A stretch of DNA of 64,000 nt from assembly GCF_005938645.2 (NCBI RefSeq), contig NZ_CP042171.1, positions 6,262,001 through 6,326,000 of the forward strand. Direction: 5' to 3'. The first letter of the stretch is position 1. Each line of letters begins with the position of its first letter. A program made the translations under genes and the position numbers. Under the pieces are notes generated by a model. That model saw nothing but the letters and a program-made list of their open reading frames with translations, had not been told where the DNA came from and searched no databases. Positions 1-8,526 of this stretch are shown piece by piece. Source of the DNA: Pedobacter sp. KBS0701. Its GTDB lineage: Bacteria > Bacteroidota > Bacteroidia > Sphingobacteriales > Sphingobacteriaceae.

Positions 1-2610
1 TCAACCGTGGGTACCATTACCGAAATTTACGATTTTATGCGTTTGCTTTATGCGCGTGTTGCCGATGCTTACTCGTACAATACCGGTGAGAAAATGGAGC
101 GTATGAGCGAAGACCAGATCCTGCAGAACATCTTCAATAAATTTGATGGTTTAGCTGTAAATATCCTTGCTCCGGTAGTTAAAGGCAGAAAGGGGCATTA
201 CCGTGAACTTTTTGAGCAGATCCGTAAGCAGGGTTATGTAAAAGTGCGTGTAGATGGAGAAATAAAAGATATTACTGCTAAAATGCAGGTAGATCGTTAT
301 AAAATCCACGATATTGAAGTGGTGATCGATCGCCTGATCATTGACGTGAAAGATAAAAAACGCCTGCTCGATTCATTGCAGATTGCAATGAAAATGGGTA
401 AAGGAGTAATCAAAATCAGCGATAAAGATAATAACGTAGCGCACTTTAGTAAGTTTTTGATGTGCCCAACCACGGGTATTTCTTATGACGAACCTCAACC
501 CAATAGTTTTTCGTTCAACTCGCCTTATGGCGCCTGCGAACGTTGTGATGGTTTGGGTTATATTTTTGTAGTCGATAAAGATTCGGTTATCCCTAACCCC
601 AAACTCAGTATTTTAAACGGTGGTTTGGCTCCATTGGGCGAATACCGCGACATCTGGATGTTTCAGGTATTAAAAGCGCTGGCCAAAAAATACAGCTTCT
701 CACTTTCTACGCCCATTGAAAAATTAAACGATGAAGTGATCAATATCATTTTAAACGGTTCACCCGATTTGATCAAGGTTGAGGTTGAATACAATAAATG
801 GAACGTTCAGAATTATAACATCACATTTGATGGGATAATTAAAATGCTCGAAGAGCAGAACGAAAAGAGGAGCGAATCAGCATCCGACGATATGGACGAG
901 TTCAGGAAACTGAAAACCTGTCCGGAATGCCATGGTGCACGCTTGAAAAAAGAAAGCCTGCATTTTAAAGTTGATGGCAAAAACATTTTCGAACTTTCAT
1001 CGATGGATATCAATAATCTTCATCAGTGGTTCGAAAAAGTTGATGAACGTTTGTCTGACCGCCAGAATATTATCGCCAAAGAAATTTTAAAAGAGATTAA
1101 AGCCAGGATCGGTTTTTTAACTGATGTAGGTTTAACTTATTTAACCTTAGACCGGACGGCCCGTACACTTTCAGGTGGTGAGGCGCAGCGTATCCGTTTG
1201 GCCACACAGATTGGTTCGCAGCTGATGAACGTCATGTACATCCTCGATGAGCCCAGTATCGGTCTGCACCAGCGTGATAATGAACGTTTGATTAATGCAC
1301 TAAAAAATCTCCGCGACCTGGGAAATACCGTTTTAGTGGTAGAGCACGATAAGGATATGATTTTGGAAGCCGACTGGGTAATTGATGTGGGCCCTGGTGC
1401 CGGTATCCATGGAGGTACTGTTGTAGCCGAAGGAACAGCTGCGCAGATCCTGAAATCGAACACCTTAACTGCCGATTATTTGAATGGCAAAAGGCAGATT
1501 GAAACACCAAAATTCCGCAGGAAAGGCAACGGACATAAACTATCGCTTATTAAAGCAACCGGACATAACCTGAAAGAGGTTTCAGTAGATTTTCCTTTGG
1601 GTAAATTTATTGCCGTAACCGGAGTTTCAGGTAGTGGTAAATCGAGTTTAATTACCGAAACTTTATATCCTATTTTAAACCATCATTTCTTTAGGGCCAA
1701 AAAAACGCCTTTGCCTTACGAAAAAATCAATGGCTTAAAAGAAATTGATAAGGTAATCGAGATTGATCAGGCACCGATTGGCAGAACACCACGTTCTAAT
1801 CCTTCTACCTATACTGGGGTTTTCTCTGATATCAGGAATCTGTTTGTTCAATTGCCTGAAGCGAAAATTCGTGGTTACAAACCCGGCCGTTTCTCTTTCA
1901 ATGTTAAAGGTGGGCGCTGCGAAACCTGTCAGGGAGCCGGCTTGAAGGTGATCGAAATGAATTTTTTACCTGATGTGCAGGTGCCTTGCGAAGAGTGCGG
2001 TGGAAGAAGATACAACAGGGAAACTTTAGAGGTACGTTTCCGTGGAAAATCGATCAGTGATGTATTGGATATGAGTATCGAAGATGCCTGTACTTTCTTT
2101 GAAAATATTCCGATCATCTATAGAAAGATCAAAACCTTAAAAGATGTTGGTTTAGGTTATATTACTTTGGGCCAATCGTCGGTTACTTTATCCGGAGGGG
2201 AGGCGCAACGTGTAAAACTGGCGACGGAGCTTTCGAAAAAAGATACCGGAAAGACCTTTTATATTTTAGATGAGCCTACAACAGGACTTCACTTTGAAGA
2301 TATTAACGTGCTTTTGGGCGTATTGCAGGAGCTGGTTGATAAAGGAAATACCATTTTGGTGATCGAACATAATTTAGATGTGGTTAAAGTTGCCGATTGG
2401 GTGATTGATTTAGGCGAAGAAGGAGGTGCTGGCGGTGGAAGGATTTTGTTTGAAGGTACACCAGAAGGTTTGATCCAGAACCCGATTAGTTTAACCGGAA
2501 AATTTTTGAAAAAGGAAATGGAATGGATGCCGCAGAACGGAAAGTCCGAAGGCGGAAGTCCGGAGTCCAAAGTCAAAGCACCGAAAAAAAGCAAGGCCGA
2601 AAAGAAATAG
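1..2610 (+). CDS. uvrA: Excinuclease ABC subunit A (UvrA), 5'-truncated by window edge
   Basis: UvrA is the damage-sensing ATPase of nucleotide excision repair. The frame is open from base 1, so roughly the first 80-100 residues lie outside the window. Both ABC halves are visible: signature LSGGEAQRIRLA with ILDEPSIGLHQ, a second Walker A (GVSGSGKSS), then LSGGEAQRVKLA with ILDEPTTGLHFED. The zinc module in the second half is intact (CETCQGAG ... CEECGG). The first module reads CPTTG where Escherichia coli UvrA has CxxC, so one ligand is replaced, while its partner ACERCDGLG is kept. The C-terminal tail is Lys/Ser-rich (ending PKKSKAEKK). It is encoded partly by a GTCCGAAG-like repeated string at about 2542-2574 that resembles intergenic repeats elsewhere in the window. 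Identity is certain; the tail looks recently added. Confidence 0.97.
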   Translation, partial: STVGTITEIYDFMRLLYARVADAYSYNTGEKMERMSEDQILQNIFNKFDGLAVNILAPVVKGRKGHYRELFEQIRKQGYVKVRVDGEIKDITAKMQVDRYKIHDIEVVIDRLIIDVKDKKRLLDSLQIAMKMGKGVIKISDKDNNVAHFSKFLMCPTTGISYDEPQPNSFSFNSPYGACERCDGLGYIFVVDKDSVIPNPKLSILNGGLAPLGEYRDIWMFQVLKALAKKYSFSLSTPIEKLNDEVINIILNGSPDLIKVEVEYNKWNVQNYNITFDGIIKMLEEQNEKRSESASDDMDEFRKLKTCPECHGARLKKESLHFKVDGKNIFELSSMDINNLHQWFEKVDERLSDRQNIIAKEILKEIKARIGFLTDVGLTYLTLDRTARTLSGGEAQRIRLATQIGSQLMNVMYILDEPSIGLHQRDNERLINALKNLRDLGNTVLVVEHDKDMILEADWVIDVGPGAGIHGGTVVAEGTAAQILKSNTLTADYLNGKRQIETPKFRRKGNGHKLSLIKATGHNLKEVSVDFPLGKFIAVTGVSGSGKSSLITETLYPILNHHFFRAKKTPLPYEKINGLKEIDKVIEIDQAPIGRTPRSNPSTYTGVFSDIRNLFVQLPEAKIRGYKPGRFSFNVKGGRCETCQGAGLKVIEMNFLPDVQVPCEECGGRRYNRETLEVRFRGKSISDVLDMSIEDACTFFENIPIIYRKIKTLKDVGLGYITLGQSSVTLSGGEAQRVKLATELSKKDTGKTFYILDEPTTGLHFEDINVLLGVLQELVDKGNTILVIEHNLDVVKVADWVIDLGEEGGAGGGRILFEGTPEGLIQNPISLTGKFLKKEMEWMPQNGKSEGGSPESKVKAPKKSKAEKK

Positions 2611-2627
2611 AACTCCTCTTATGTAAA

Positions 2628-2680
2628 GTATCAAGAGCAGCAAATCCATCTTGATACTTAATTCTAAATACTTGATACTA
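2628..2680. repeat. Word-like hairpin repeat (family E)
   Basis: The uvrA-tatD gap is built from the word CTTGATACT. GTATCAAG and CTTGATAC form a perfect 8-bp inverted pair, and a further ATACTTGATACT follows. The same word recurs at about 5208-5253. It may act as a weak 3'-end hairpin for uvrA, but no T-tract follows. Confidence 0.55.
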
Positions 2681-2689
2681 TAACATAAC

Positions 2690-3457
2690 ATGCTTTTTAC
2701 CGATACCCATACCCATTTATATTACGAGCAGGATGCCGAGAAACAGGCGCAGCTAATGGAACGTTGTTTTGAAAGCGATGTAAACCGTTTGTTTTTGCCC
2801 AATGTTGACGTGAAATCGATCACGATGATTGATGACCTGGTGGCAAAATACCCTGAAAATTGTTTTGCAATGGCCGGCCTGCATCCTTGTGATGTAAAGG
2901 AAGATTATCAGGCGCTATTGGATGAAATATATACAAGTATTGCCGGGCGGAAAATTTATGCCATTGGCGAAATCGGGATCGATTTATATTGGGATAAAAC
3001 TACTTTAACTATCCAGCAAGATGCCTTCCACAAACAGATTGGCTGGGCAAAAGAGTTAGAGCTGCCGATTGTAATCCATTGCAGAGAAGCTTTTGATGAA
3101 GTTTTTGAAGTATTGGAAAGTGAACGTGATGAAAAATTGCGAGGTATATTCCATTGTTTCACCGGTAATTTGGCCCAGGCAAAACAAGCCATTGACCTTA
3201 ATTTTTATTTAGGCATTGGTGGTGTGGTCACTTATAAAAAAGCGGGTTTGGACCTGGTATTGGCAGCTATTCCTTTGACTGATCTGGTTTTAGAAACCGA
3301 TTCTCCCTACCTGGCACCGGTTCCTTTCCGTGGTAAACCTAACGAGAGCAGTTACCTGGTTTATATCGCACAAAAACTGGCTGATATTTATGGCGTTTCT
3401 ATTGAAGAAATAGCGGATGTAACTACAGAAAATTCGAAAAAGATTTTTGGAGTCTAG
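2690..3457 (+). CDS. TatD family deoxyribonuclease / metal-dependent hydrolase
   Basis: This is a 255-residue TatD/YcfH-type amidohydrolase, the usual size for the family, which hydrolyses DNA 3' ends in a metal-dependent way. The metal-binding signature is in order: DTHTHL at residues 5-10, GLHP and GEIGID in the middle, IHCREAF, FHCFTGN, and ETDSPYLAP near the end. It starts 79 bases after uvrA on the same strand and could be co-transcribed. Which TatD subgroup it belongs to (YcfH or YjjV) cannot be settled by eye. Confidence 0.93.
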   Translation: MLFTDTHTHLYYEQDAEKQAQLMERCFESDVNRLFLPNVDVKSITMIDDLVAKYPENCFAMAGLHPCDVKEDYQALLDEIYTSIAGRKIYAIGEIGIDLYWDKTTLTIQQDAFHKQIGWAKELELPIVIHCREAFDEVFEVLESERDEKLRGIFHCFTGNLAQAKQAIDLNFYLGIGGVVTYKKAGLDLVLAAIPLTDLVLETDSPYLAPVPFRGKPNESSYLVYIAQKLADIYGVSIEEIADVTTENSKKIFGV

Positions 3458-3480
3458 GATTGAGTCCTCAGTCGGGTTTA

Positions 3481-3540
3481 GGTCGGTCGTCATTTCGACT
3501 GGAGCGTAGCGTAATGGAGAAATCTGCTGAGGTATCTCTA
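3481..3540. repeat. Dispersed repeat family A, half element
   Basis: GTCATTTCGACTGGAGCG is followed by a TAATGGAGAAATCT-type end. The same skeleton occurs at about 6684, 8391, 11846, 13750, 18109, 27021, 27231, 31926 and 60707. Only the left arm is clear here. It lies in the tatD-ansA gap, and the rest of that gap is AT-rich. Confidence 0.7.
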
Positions 3541-3711
3541 ATGCAGGATAATGATATTATTGATTTCTTATATTGTAAAATATTGACTATAATTTTATTG
3601 TTTTGGTAAAAAATTAATGTTTTTTAGCTTTTTTATTGCTAATTTAAAAATATCGCCGAATCATTTATAAATTTTTAGTTTCTTTGCGCTGAGCAACCTT
3701 CACTAAACCAA

Positions 3712-4731
3712 ATGACCAAAATACTTATAATTTATACCGGTGGTACCATCGGTATGGTTAACGATCCTACAAACGGGATGTTGATTCCGTTTGATTTCCA
3801 GCAGATAAAAGAAAACGTTCCGGAACTGGGCCGTTTAGATTACCAGTTAGATGTACACTCTTTCAATCCGGTTTTAGATTCATCAAACATGGATCCTGAA
3901 ATATGGAAAACATTGGCCGAACTGGTTTACAATAAATATGACCAGTACGATGGCTTTGTGATTTTGCACGGTTCTGATACCATGGCTTTTACAGCTTCGG
4001 CACTGAGTTTCATGCTCGAAAACCTCGATAAACCTGTTGTTTTAACCGGTTCGCAATTGCCTATTGGCGAAATCAGGACTGATGCCAAAGAAAATTTAAT
4101 TACTGCTTTAGAGATAGCTGCTACCAAAGAAGATGGTAAAGCATTATTTCCGGAGGTTTGCATTTATTTTGATGCACAATTGTTCAGGGGCAACCGTTCT
4201 ATTAAATACAATAGCGAGAAGTTTGAAGCCTTCCGTTCGCCAAATTATCCGGTACTTGCAGAAGCTGGAGTACATTTACAGTTTCACAGAAATTATATTT
4301 TAAAAGCTACCGGCGGTGAATTAAAATTGCATACCAGTTTTAATTCGAATATTGGTGTGCTTAAATTATATCCGGGAATTACACCACAAGCCGTTCAGGC
4401 CATCACAGATTCTAAGGTTGATGCCATCATTTTAGAAACTTTTGGCTCAGGTAATACCTCCACTGCACAATGGTTTTTAGATAGTTTGCGCCAGGCCATT
4501 TTAAATGGAAAAATCATTATCGATATCTCTCAGTGTAAAAAAGGATCGGTGCAGCTTGGTCGCTATGAAACCAGTAGGGAATTGTTAAAAATGGGCATTG
4601 TAAGCGGTTACGATTTAACTTTTGAAGCTACCGTAACCAAACTGATGTTCGTAATGGGCTTGGGTTTATCAGTTGAAGAAAGCCGGAAATTGATGGATGA
4701 ATCGTTGCGGGGAGAGCTAACAAAGGAATAA
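3712..4731 (+). CDS. ansA: Type I (cytoplasmic) L-asparaginase
   Basis: The protein is 339 residues long, the normal size for the AnsA type, and deaminates L-asparagine to aspartate. The first catalytic Thr lies in TGGTIGM (residues 9-15). The second active-site stretch, HGSDTMAFTASA, is near residues 86-97 and carries the Thr-Asp pair. No signal peptide is present, which favours the cytoplasmic type I enzyme over the periplasmic type II. It stands alone between two repeat-bearing gaps. A near-consensus -7 element (TTCTTTGC) sits about 30 bases upstream of the ATG. Confidence 0.95.
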   Translation: MTKILIIYTGGTIGMVNDPTNGMLIPFDFQQIKENVPELGRLDYQLDVHSFNPVLDSSNMDPEIWKTLAELVYNKYDQYDGFVILHGSDTMAFTASALSFMLENLDKPVVLTGSQLPIGEIRTDAKENLITALEIAATKEDGKALFPEVCIYFDAQLFRGNRSIKYNSEKFEAFRSPNYPVLAEAGVHLQFHRNYILKATGGELKLHTSFNSNIGVLKLYPGITPQAVQAITDSKVDAIILETFGSGNTSTAQWFLDSLRQAILNGKIIIDISQCKKGSVQLGRYETSRELLKMGIVSGYDLTFEATVTKLMFVMGLGLSVEESRKLMDESLRGELTKE

Positions 4732-5152
4732 TGTTTCCAGCGTTTATAATATTTTTTTTTAAGGAAATGAGCAGTTCCGCTCTTTTGGAGGTTTTTAGTC
4801 CCGCTCACGTTTCTGCCGATGAAGAATCGGCATCTCGCTTCGATCGGGTTTAGAGACAAAGGATAAGTACAATTGGCTAAACCTAGCAAAGTGCAGTATT
4901 TGGCATGATGTAAGGAACAGGCCTTTCGGTTATAAACCTGACAGTAGCGGCAGCTCCCGATTTTTTTATCGGGACTAAAGCGAATGGCAGGGCTTCACTG
5001 GCCAAGATCAACAAAAACGTTCGTTTTCAAATAAAAAGGATTAAGATTTAGCATTACTAAATTTAATATCTAGATAAGCTGTATCATGCACTACAATAAG
5101 TAAAACTTCTGCAATTATGACCAACATCATTTCGATTATAAGTATTTAGCCC
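4732..5152. repeat. Intergenic region with a family B repeat
   Basis: There is no gene here. Around 4760-4862 the sequence has AGTTCCGCTC...AGTCCCGCTCAC with a GCCGAT...ATCGGC hairpin. Around 4930-4995 it has TAAACCTGACAGTAGCGG, a CCCGAT(T)nATCGGG hairpin and AGCGAATGGCAGGGCT. These are the two arms of the family B element, also seen near 9625, 14465, 16201, 22735, 27165 and 61650. The two arms are separated by about 70 bases of unique sequence. Confidence 0.65.
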
Positions 5153-5160
5153 TATTTTTG
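5153..5160 (+). promoter_or_regulatory. Candidate -7 promoter element TATTTTTG
   Basis: This is an exact match to the Bacteroidota consensus TAnnTTTG, about 100 bases upstream of the persulfide dioxygenase ATG. It implies a leader of roughly 90-95 nt that contains word-like AAGGCGAAAGGTTTAAGG text. The long leader makes this call weaker than the others. Confidence 0.4.
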
Positions 5161-5259
5161 CTGTGAAAAGGGTGTAAGGCGAAAGGTTTAAGGCGTAAGG
5201 TTGTGTCTTGATACTCACTTCTCCATACTTGATACTCAACACCCCGATACTTATTAAAC

Positions 5260-6672
5260 ATGAAAATAGAACAGATATATACAGGTTGCCTGGCAGAAGC
5301 CGCTTATTACATAGAAAGTGATGGCGAAGCTGCAATTATTGATCCTTTAAGAGAAGTTGCGACGTATTTAAAGAAAGCAGAAAAAGCTGGTGCCACCATT
5401 AAATATATTTTCGAAACGCATTTTCATGCCGATTTTGTTTCCGGTCACGTAGATTTGGCAGAAAAATCGGGAGCTGAAATTATCTACGGTCCAACTGCCA
5501 AAACTGAATTTAAATCGCATATCGCCAAAGATGGCGAACAATTTAGAATCGGTAAGTTAACCATAACTGCATTACATACCCCTGGGCATACCTTAGAATC
5601 GACTACTTATCTCTTAACTGATGAAAATGGTAAAGACCATTGTATTTTTAGTGGTGATACTTTGTTTATCGGTGATGTAGGCCGTCCGGATTTAGCGCAA
5701 AAAGGAAATTTAACAATGGATGATTTGGCCGGAATGCTTTACGATTCGTTAAATGAAAAGATAAAACCCTTAGCTGATGATGTAGTTGTTTACCCGGCTC
5801 ACGGCGCTGGTTCGGCCTGTGGTAAGAGCATGAGTAAAGAAACGTTTGACACTTTAGGCCATCAGAAACAGGTTAATTATGCTTTAAAGGCGGAAACGAA
5901 AGAACAGTTTATTGCCGAAGTAACGGATGGTATTATGCCACCTCCTCAATATTTTGCTAAAAATGCCGCGATTAATAAAGGTGGGGTTGAAAGCATTGAT
6001 GATGTTTACGAAAAAGGACTAAATGCCTTAACTCCTCAACAATTTGAAGATCTGGCCAACCAAACTGGTGCAATTATGCTCGATACCCGCGATCCGCAGC
6101 TTTTCGCAAAAGGTTTTATCCCAAATTCGATCAATATTGGTTTAAACGGTCAGTTTGCACCATGGGTTGGGGCTTTGATTACCGATTTACAACAACCGAT
6201 TTTATTAATTGCCGACCAGGGCAAAGAAGAAGAAACGATTACCCGTTTAACCCGTGTAGGGTATGATAGTACCATTGGTTATTTGGATGGCGGTTTCGAA
6301 AACTGGACAGCTACCGGCAAAGAAATCGATACCATTGAATCTATTTCGGCAGAAGCTTTTGAGCAGGCGGCATCAAATGATGAAATTACGGCGCTTGATG
6401 TGCGTAAACCAGGTGAATATGAATCAGAACATTTAGAATTTACGCTTAGCCGTCCATTGGATTTTATTAACGAATGGACTGGTGAGATTAATCCGAAAGC
6501 GACCTATTATATTCATTGTGCAGGTGGTTATCGCTCCATGATTGCGGCTTCTATTTTAAAATCGCGTGGAGTAGAAAATGTAATTGATATAGCTGGGGGT
6601 TATGGTGCGATAAAAAATACCGGTTTAAAAAGAACCGATTTCGCCTGCCCAAGTAAAGCAATGAAAGTATAA
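5260..6672 (+). CDS. Persulfide dioxygenase-rhodanese fusion (MBL-fold)
   Basis: A 470-residue protein with an N-terminal metallo-beta-lactamase domain and two C-terminal rhodanese domains. The metal motif THFHADFVSGH (His54, His56, Asp58, His63), HTPGHT and SGDTLF match ETHE1-type persulfide dioxygenases, which oxidise glutathione or bacillithiol persulfide to sulfite. The first rhodanese domain (about 265-350) reads LLIADQGKEEE where the catalytic Cys should be, so it is probably non-catalytic. The second (about 365-455) keeps it in IHCAGGYRS. The gene is followed by a YpdA-type reductase on the same strand, which supports a low-molecular-weight thiol role. The family and fold are clear; the exact thiol substrate is inferred. 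Confidence 0.88.
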   Translation: MKIEQIYTGCLAEAAYYIESDGEAAIIDPLREVATYLKKAEKAGATIKYIFETHFHADFVSGHVDLAEKSGAEIIYGPTAKTEFKSHIAKDGEQFRIGKLTITALHTPGHTLESTTYLLTDENGKDHCIFSGDTLFIGDVGRPDLAQKGNLTMDDLAGMLYDSLNEKIKPLADDVVVYPAHGAGSACGKSMSKETFDTLGHQKQVNYALKAETKEQFIAEVTDGIMPPPQYFAKNAAINKGGVESIDDVYEKGLNALTPQQFEDLANQTGAIMLDTRDPQLFAKGFIPNSINIGLNGQFAPWVGALITDLQQPILLIADQGKEEETITRLTRVGYDSTIGYLDGGFENWTATGKEIDTIESISAEAFEQAASNDEITALDVRKPGEYESEHLEFTLSRPLDFINEWTGEINPKATYYIHCAGGYRSMIAASILKSRGVENVIDIAGGYGAIKNTGLKRTDFACPSKAMKV

Positions 6673-6683
6673 AATTAAAAGAG

Positions 6684-6789
6684 ATCGTCATTTCGAGCGG
6701 AACGCAGTGCAGCCGAGGAATCTATTTAAACGGATCTCTCCATTCCGCGATGCTCCATCCGATAGCTATTGGATCGAGATGACGACCAC
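6684..6789. repeat. Dispersed repeat family A, full inverted element
   Basis: The left arm GATCGTCATTTCGAGCGGA and the right arm ATCGAGATGACGACC bound about 105 bases. Internal CGGAACGCAGTG and TCCATTCCGCGATG also pair. The copy at 8391-8505 has the same terminal ATGACGACCACTCTT. The element fills the gap between the dioxygenase and ypdA and could fold in the transcript. Confidence 0.75.
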
Positions 6790-6815
6790 TCTTAAAAGCG
6801 AATTAAAAAATTTGG

Positions 6816-7784
6816 ATGTCAGACAATCAAAATCATTACGACGTATTAATTATAGGTGCCGGCCCGATAGGGATGGCTTGTGCAATTGAAGCCAAAAAAG
6901 CAAATCTAAGCTATGTCATTATAGAAAAAGGCGCTTTGGTGAACAGTTTGTTTAACTATCCGGTATTTATGACATTCTTTTCTACCTCGCAAAAGTTAGA
7001 GATAGGGGGCGTACCTTTTGTAACCATCAGCCCGAAGCCAAATCGTAACGAAGCCGTAGAATATTATAGACGTGTTGCCGAAAAATTTGATTTAAACATC
7101 CATCTTTTCGAAAGGGTAGAACAGGTGTTTAAGAATGATAATAATCTTTTCGAAATCAAGACTGCTAAAGCCAATTATGTGGCTGGTAATGTGATTGTGG
7201 CCACAGGATTTTACGATGTACCTTTATTAATGAATGTACCAGGTGAAGACCTGCCCAAAGTGACCCATTATTATAAAGATCCACACTTATATGCCTTCCA
7301 AAATGTAGTGGTGGTTGGTGCCAATAACTCGGGTGTTGACGCCGCTTTAGAAACTTATCGCAAAGGTGCCAATGTAACCATGGTGGTGAGGAGTGGTGAA
7401 CTTGGTCCCCATGTTAAATATTGGGTTCGCCCTGATATACAGAACAGGATTAAAGAAGGTGAAGTTACTGCCCTTTTCGATTCTGAACTTGTTGAAATAA
7501 GGGAAGGTGAAGTGGATATCAAAACACCGGAAGGGATAAGAACCATTCCAAATGATTTTGTAATTGCCATGACGGGCTATCAGCCAGACTTTTCGATGTT
7601 AAGAAAATTCGGTATCAACCTGCCTGAAAGCCTTTGTCCATCCTACAACGAAGAAACCATGGAAACCAACGTAAAGGGTTTGTACCTGGCTGGTGTAGTT
7701 TGCGGTGGATTAGATACGCACAAACTGTTTATCGAAAACTCGAGAGTACATGCGGAAATGATTGTGAAGAATATTTTGGGTTAG
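6816..7784 (+). CDS. ypdA: YpdA-family bacillithiol disulfide reductase (putative)
   Basis: A 322-residue FAD/NAD(P)-binding oxidoreductase of the YpdA/Bdr family, which recycles oxidised bacillithiol with NADPH. The N-terminal Rossmann motif is GAGPIG (from about residue 14). The segment FFSTSQKLEIGG is typical of the family. A second dinucleotide motif VVVGANNSGVDAAL lies near residues 165-178, and FAD-binding LYLAGVV is near the C-terminus. It lacks the CxxC of thioredoxin reductase, as expected. The ATG at 6816 follows a family A repeat. A bacilliredoxin gene lies at 38402, so two parts of the bacillithiol redox system are in the window. The biosynthesis genes (bshABC) are not. Confidence 0.88.
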   Translation: MSDNQNHYDVLIIGAGPIGMACAIEAKKANLSYVIIEKGALVNSLFNYPVFMTFFSTSQKLEIGGVPFVTISPKPNRNEAVEYYRRVAEKFDLNIHLFERVEQVFKNDNNLFEIKTAKANYVAGNVIVATGFYDVPLLMNVPGEDLPKVTHYYKDPHLYAFQNVVVVGANNSGVDAALETYRKGANVTMVVRSGELGPHVKYWVRPDIQNRIKEGEVTALFDSELVEIREGEVDIKTPEGIRTIPNDFVIAMTGYQPDFSMLRKFGINLPESLCPSYNEETMETNVKGLYLAGVVCGGLDTHKLFIENSRVHAEMIVKNILG

Positions 7785-7839
7785 TGTCTTACGAAGTTTA
7801 TCCGGGAGATTAGTGATGGAATAACTTCTTAAGTCTGTA

Positions 7840-8340
7840 CTAAATTCCTGAAATCATTTTCTTCGATTTCCCATATTTATAAGCTACGGATAACATCATG
7901 ATCACTACTGCGATCTGCAGTATAAGTACAGCTTTAGATACGATTGTTAAAATAATGAAGTTTTGTTTGAATTGATGGATTTTGGGTTGAGCAGACAATG
8001 GAGGATAAATGGTCCAGCCGTTATTATTGTATGGATTAAAAAATGGCAAAAGCTGTACCGCCAATGATGCCAGGACGATTAAAATAAAGCCTAAAAAGAA
8101 AATAAATGAACGCTGAATCTTTCTGCGAAATGAATATTTAAGTTCTTTAAAATAATAAACAAAAAAGGAAATAATGATAAAACAGGATATCCATGCATGT
8201 CCTGTTTTAATAACGAAATAAGTGTCATGAAGGTTGATATCCTGGTCAAAATTTCCTAATAATACGATGAACATATAATATGATACTACTGCACAGCCTA
8301 AAAGCCATGCTATTTCAAGCAGTATAGGTTTGATTTCCAT
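7840..8340 (-). CDS. Small membrane protein with cytochrome oxidase subunit I-like motifs
   Basis: The protein has 166 residues and about four hydrophobic segments (near 5-28, 48-65, 78-100 and 128-152). I do not recognise a named family. It contains INLHDTYFVI (residues 35-44) and GWTIYPPLS (108-116), which closely resemble two signatures of haem-copper oxidase subunit I. There the tryptophan-tyrosine-proline motif precedes HDTYFVVAHFHY; here the order is reversed. Of the two haem-ligating histidines after HDTYFV, only the second position is His (His48). It is far too short to be an oxidase. It is convergent with ypdA and has no oxidase neighbours. A real gene is likely; the function is unknown. 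Confidence 0.72.
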   Translation of the reverse strand: MEIKPILLEIAWLLGCAVVSYYMFIVLLGNFDQDINLHDTYFVIKTGHAWISCFIIISFFVYYFKELKYSFRRKIQRSFIFFLGFILIVLASLAVQLLPFFNPYNNNGWTIYPPLSAQPKIHQFKQNFIILTIVSKAVLILQIAVVIMMLSVAYKYGKSKKMISGI

Positions 8341-8390
8341 GATGAGAAAGATTTAGATAAGCTTTATGTATAGTTGTATTAATTAGGCCG

Positions 8391-8505
8391 ATCGTCATCT
8401 CGACTCAAGCGCAGCGAAATGGAGAGATCTATTTAAACAGATTTTGCTTCGCAGAGCCTTCGGGTTCTCGACTCCGTTGCACTCCGATCGAAATGACGAC
8501 CACTC
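8391..8505. repeat. Dispersed repeat family A, full inverted element
   Basis: The left arm GATCGTCATCTCGACTC with CGCAGCGAAATGGAGAGATCT-type text is mirrored by the right arm CTCCGATCGAAATGACGACC. The ends match the copy at 6684-6789. It fills the gap between two minus-strand genes. Confidence 0.75.
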
Positions 8506-8526
8506 TTTTAGAATTATAAATCATTA

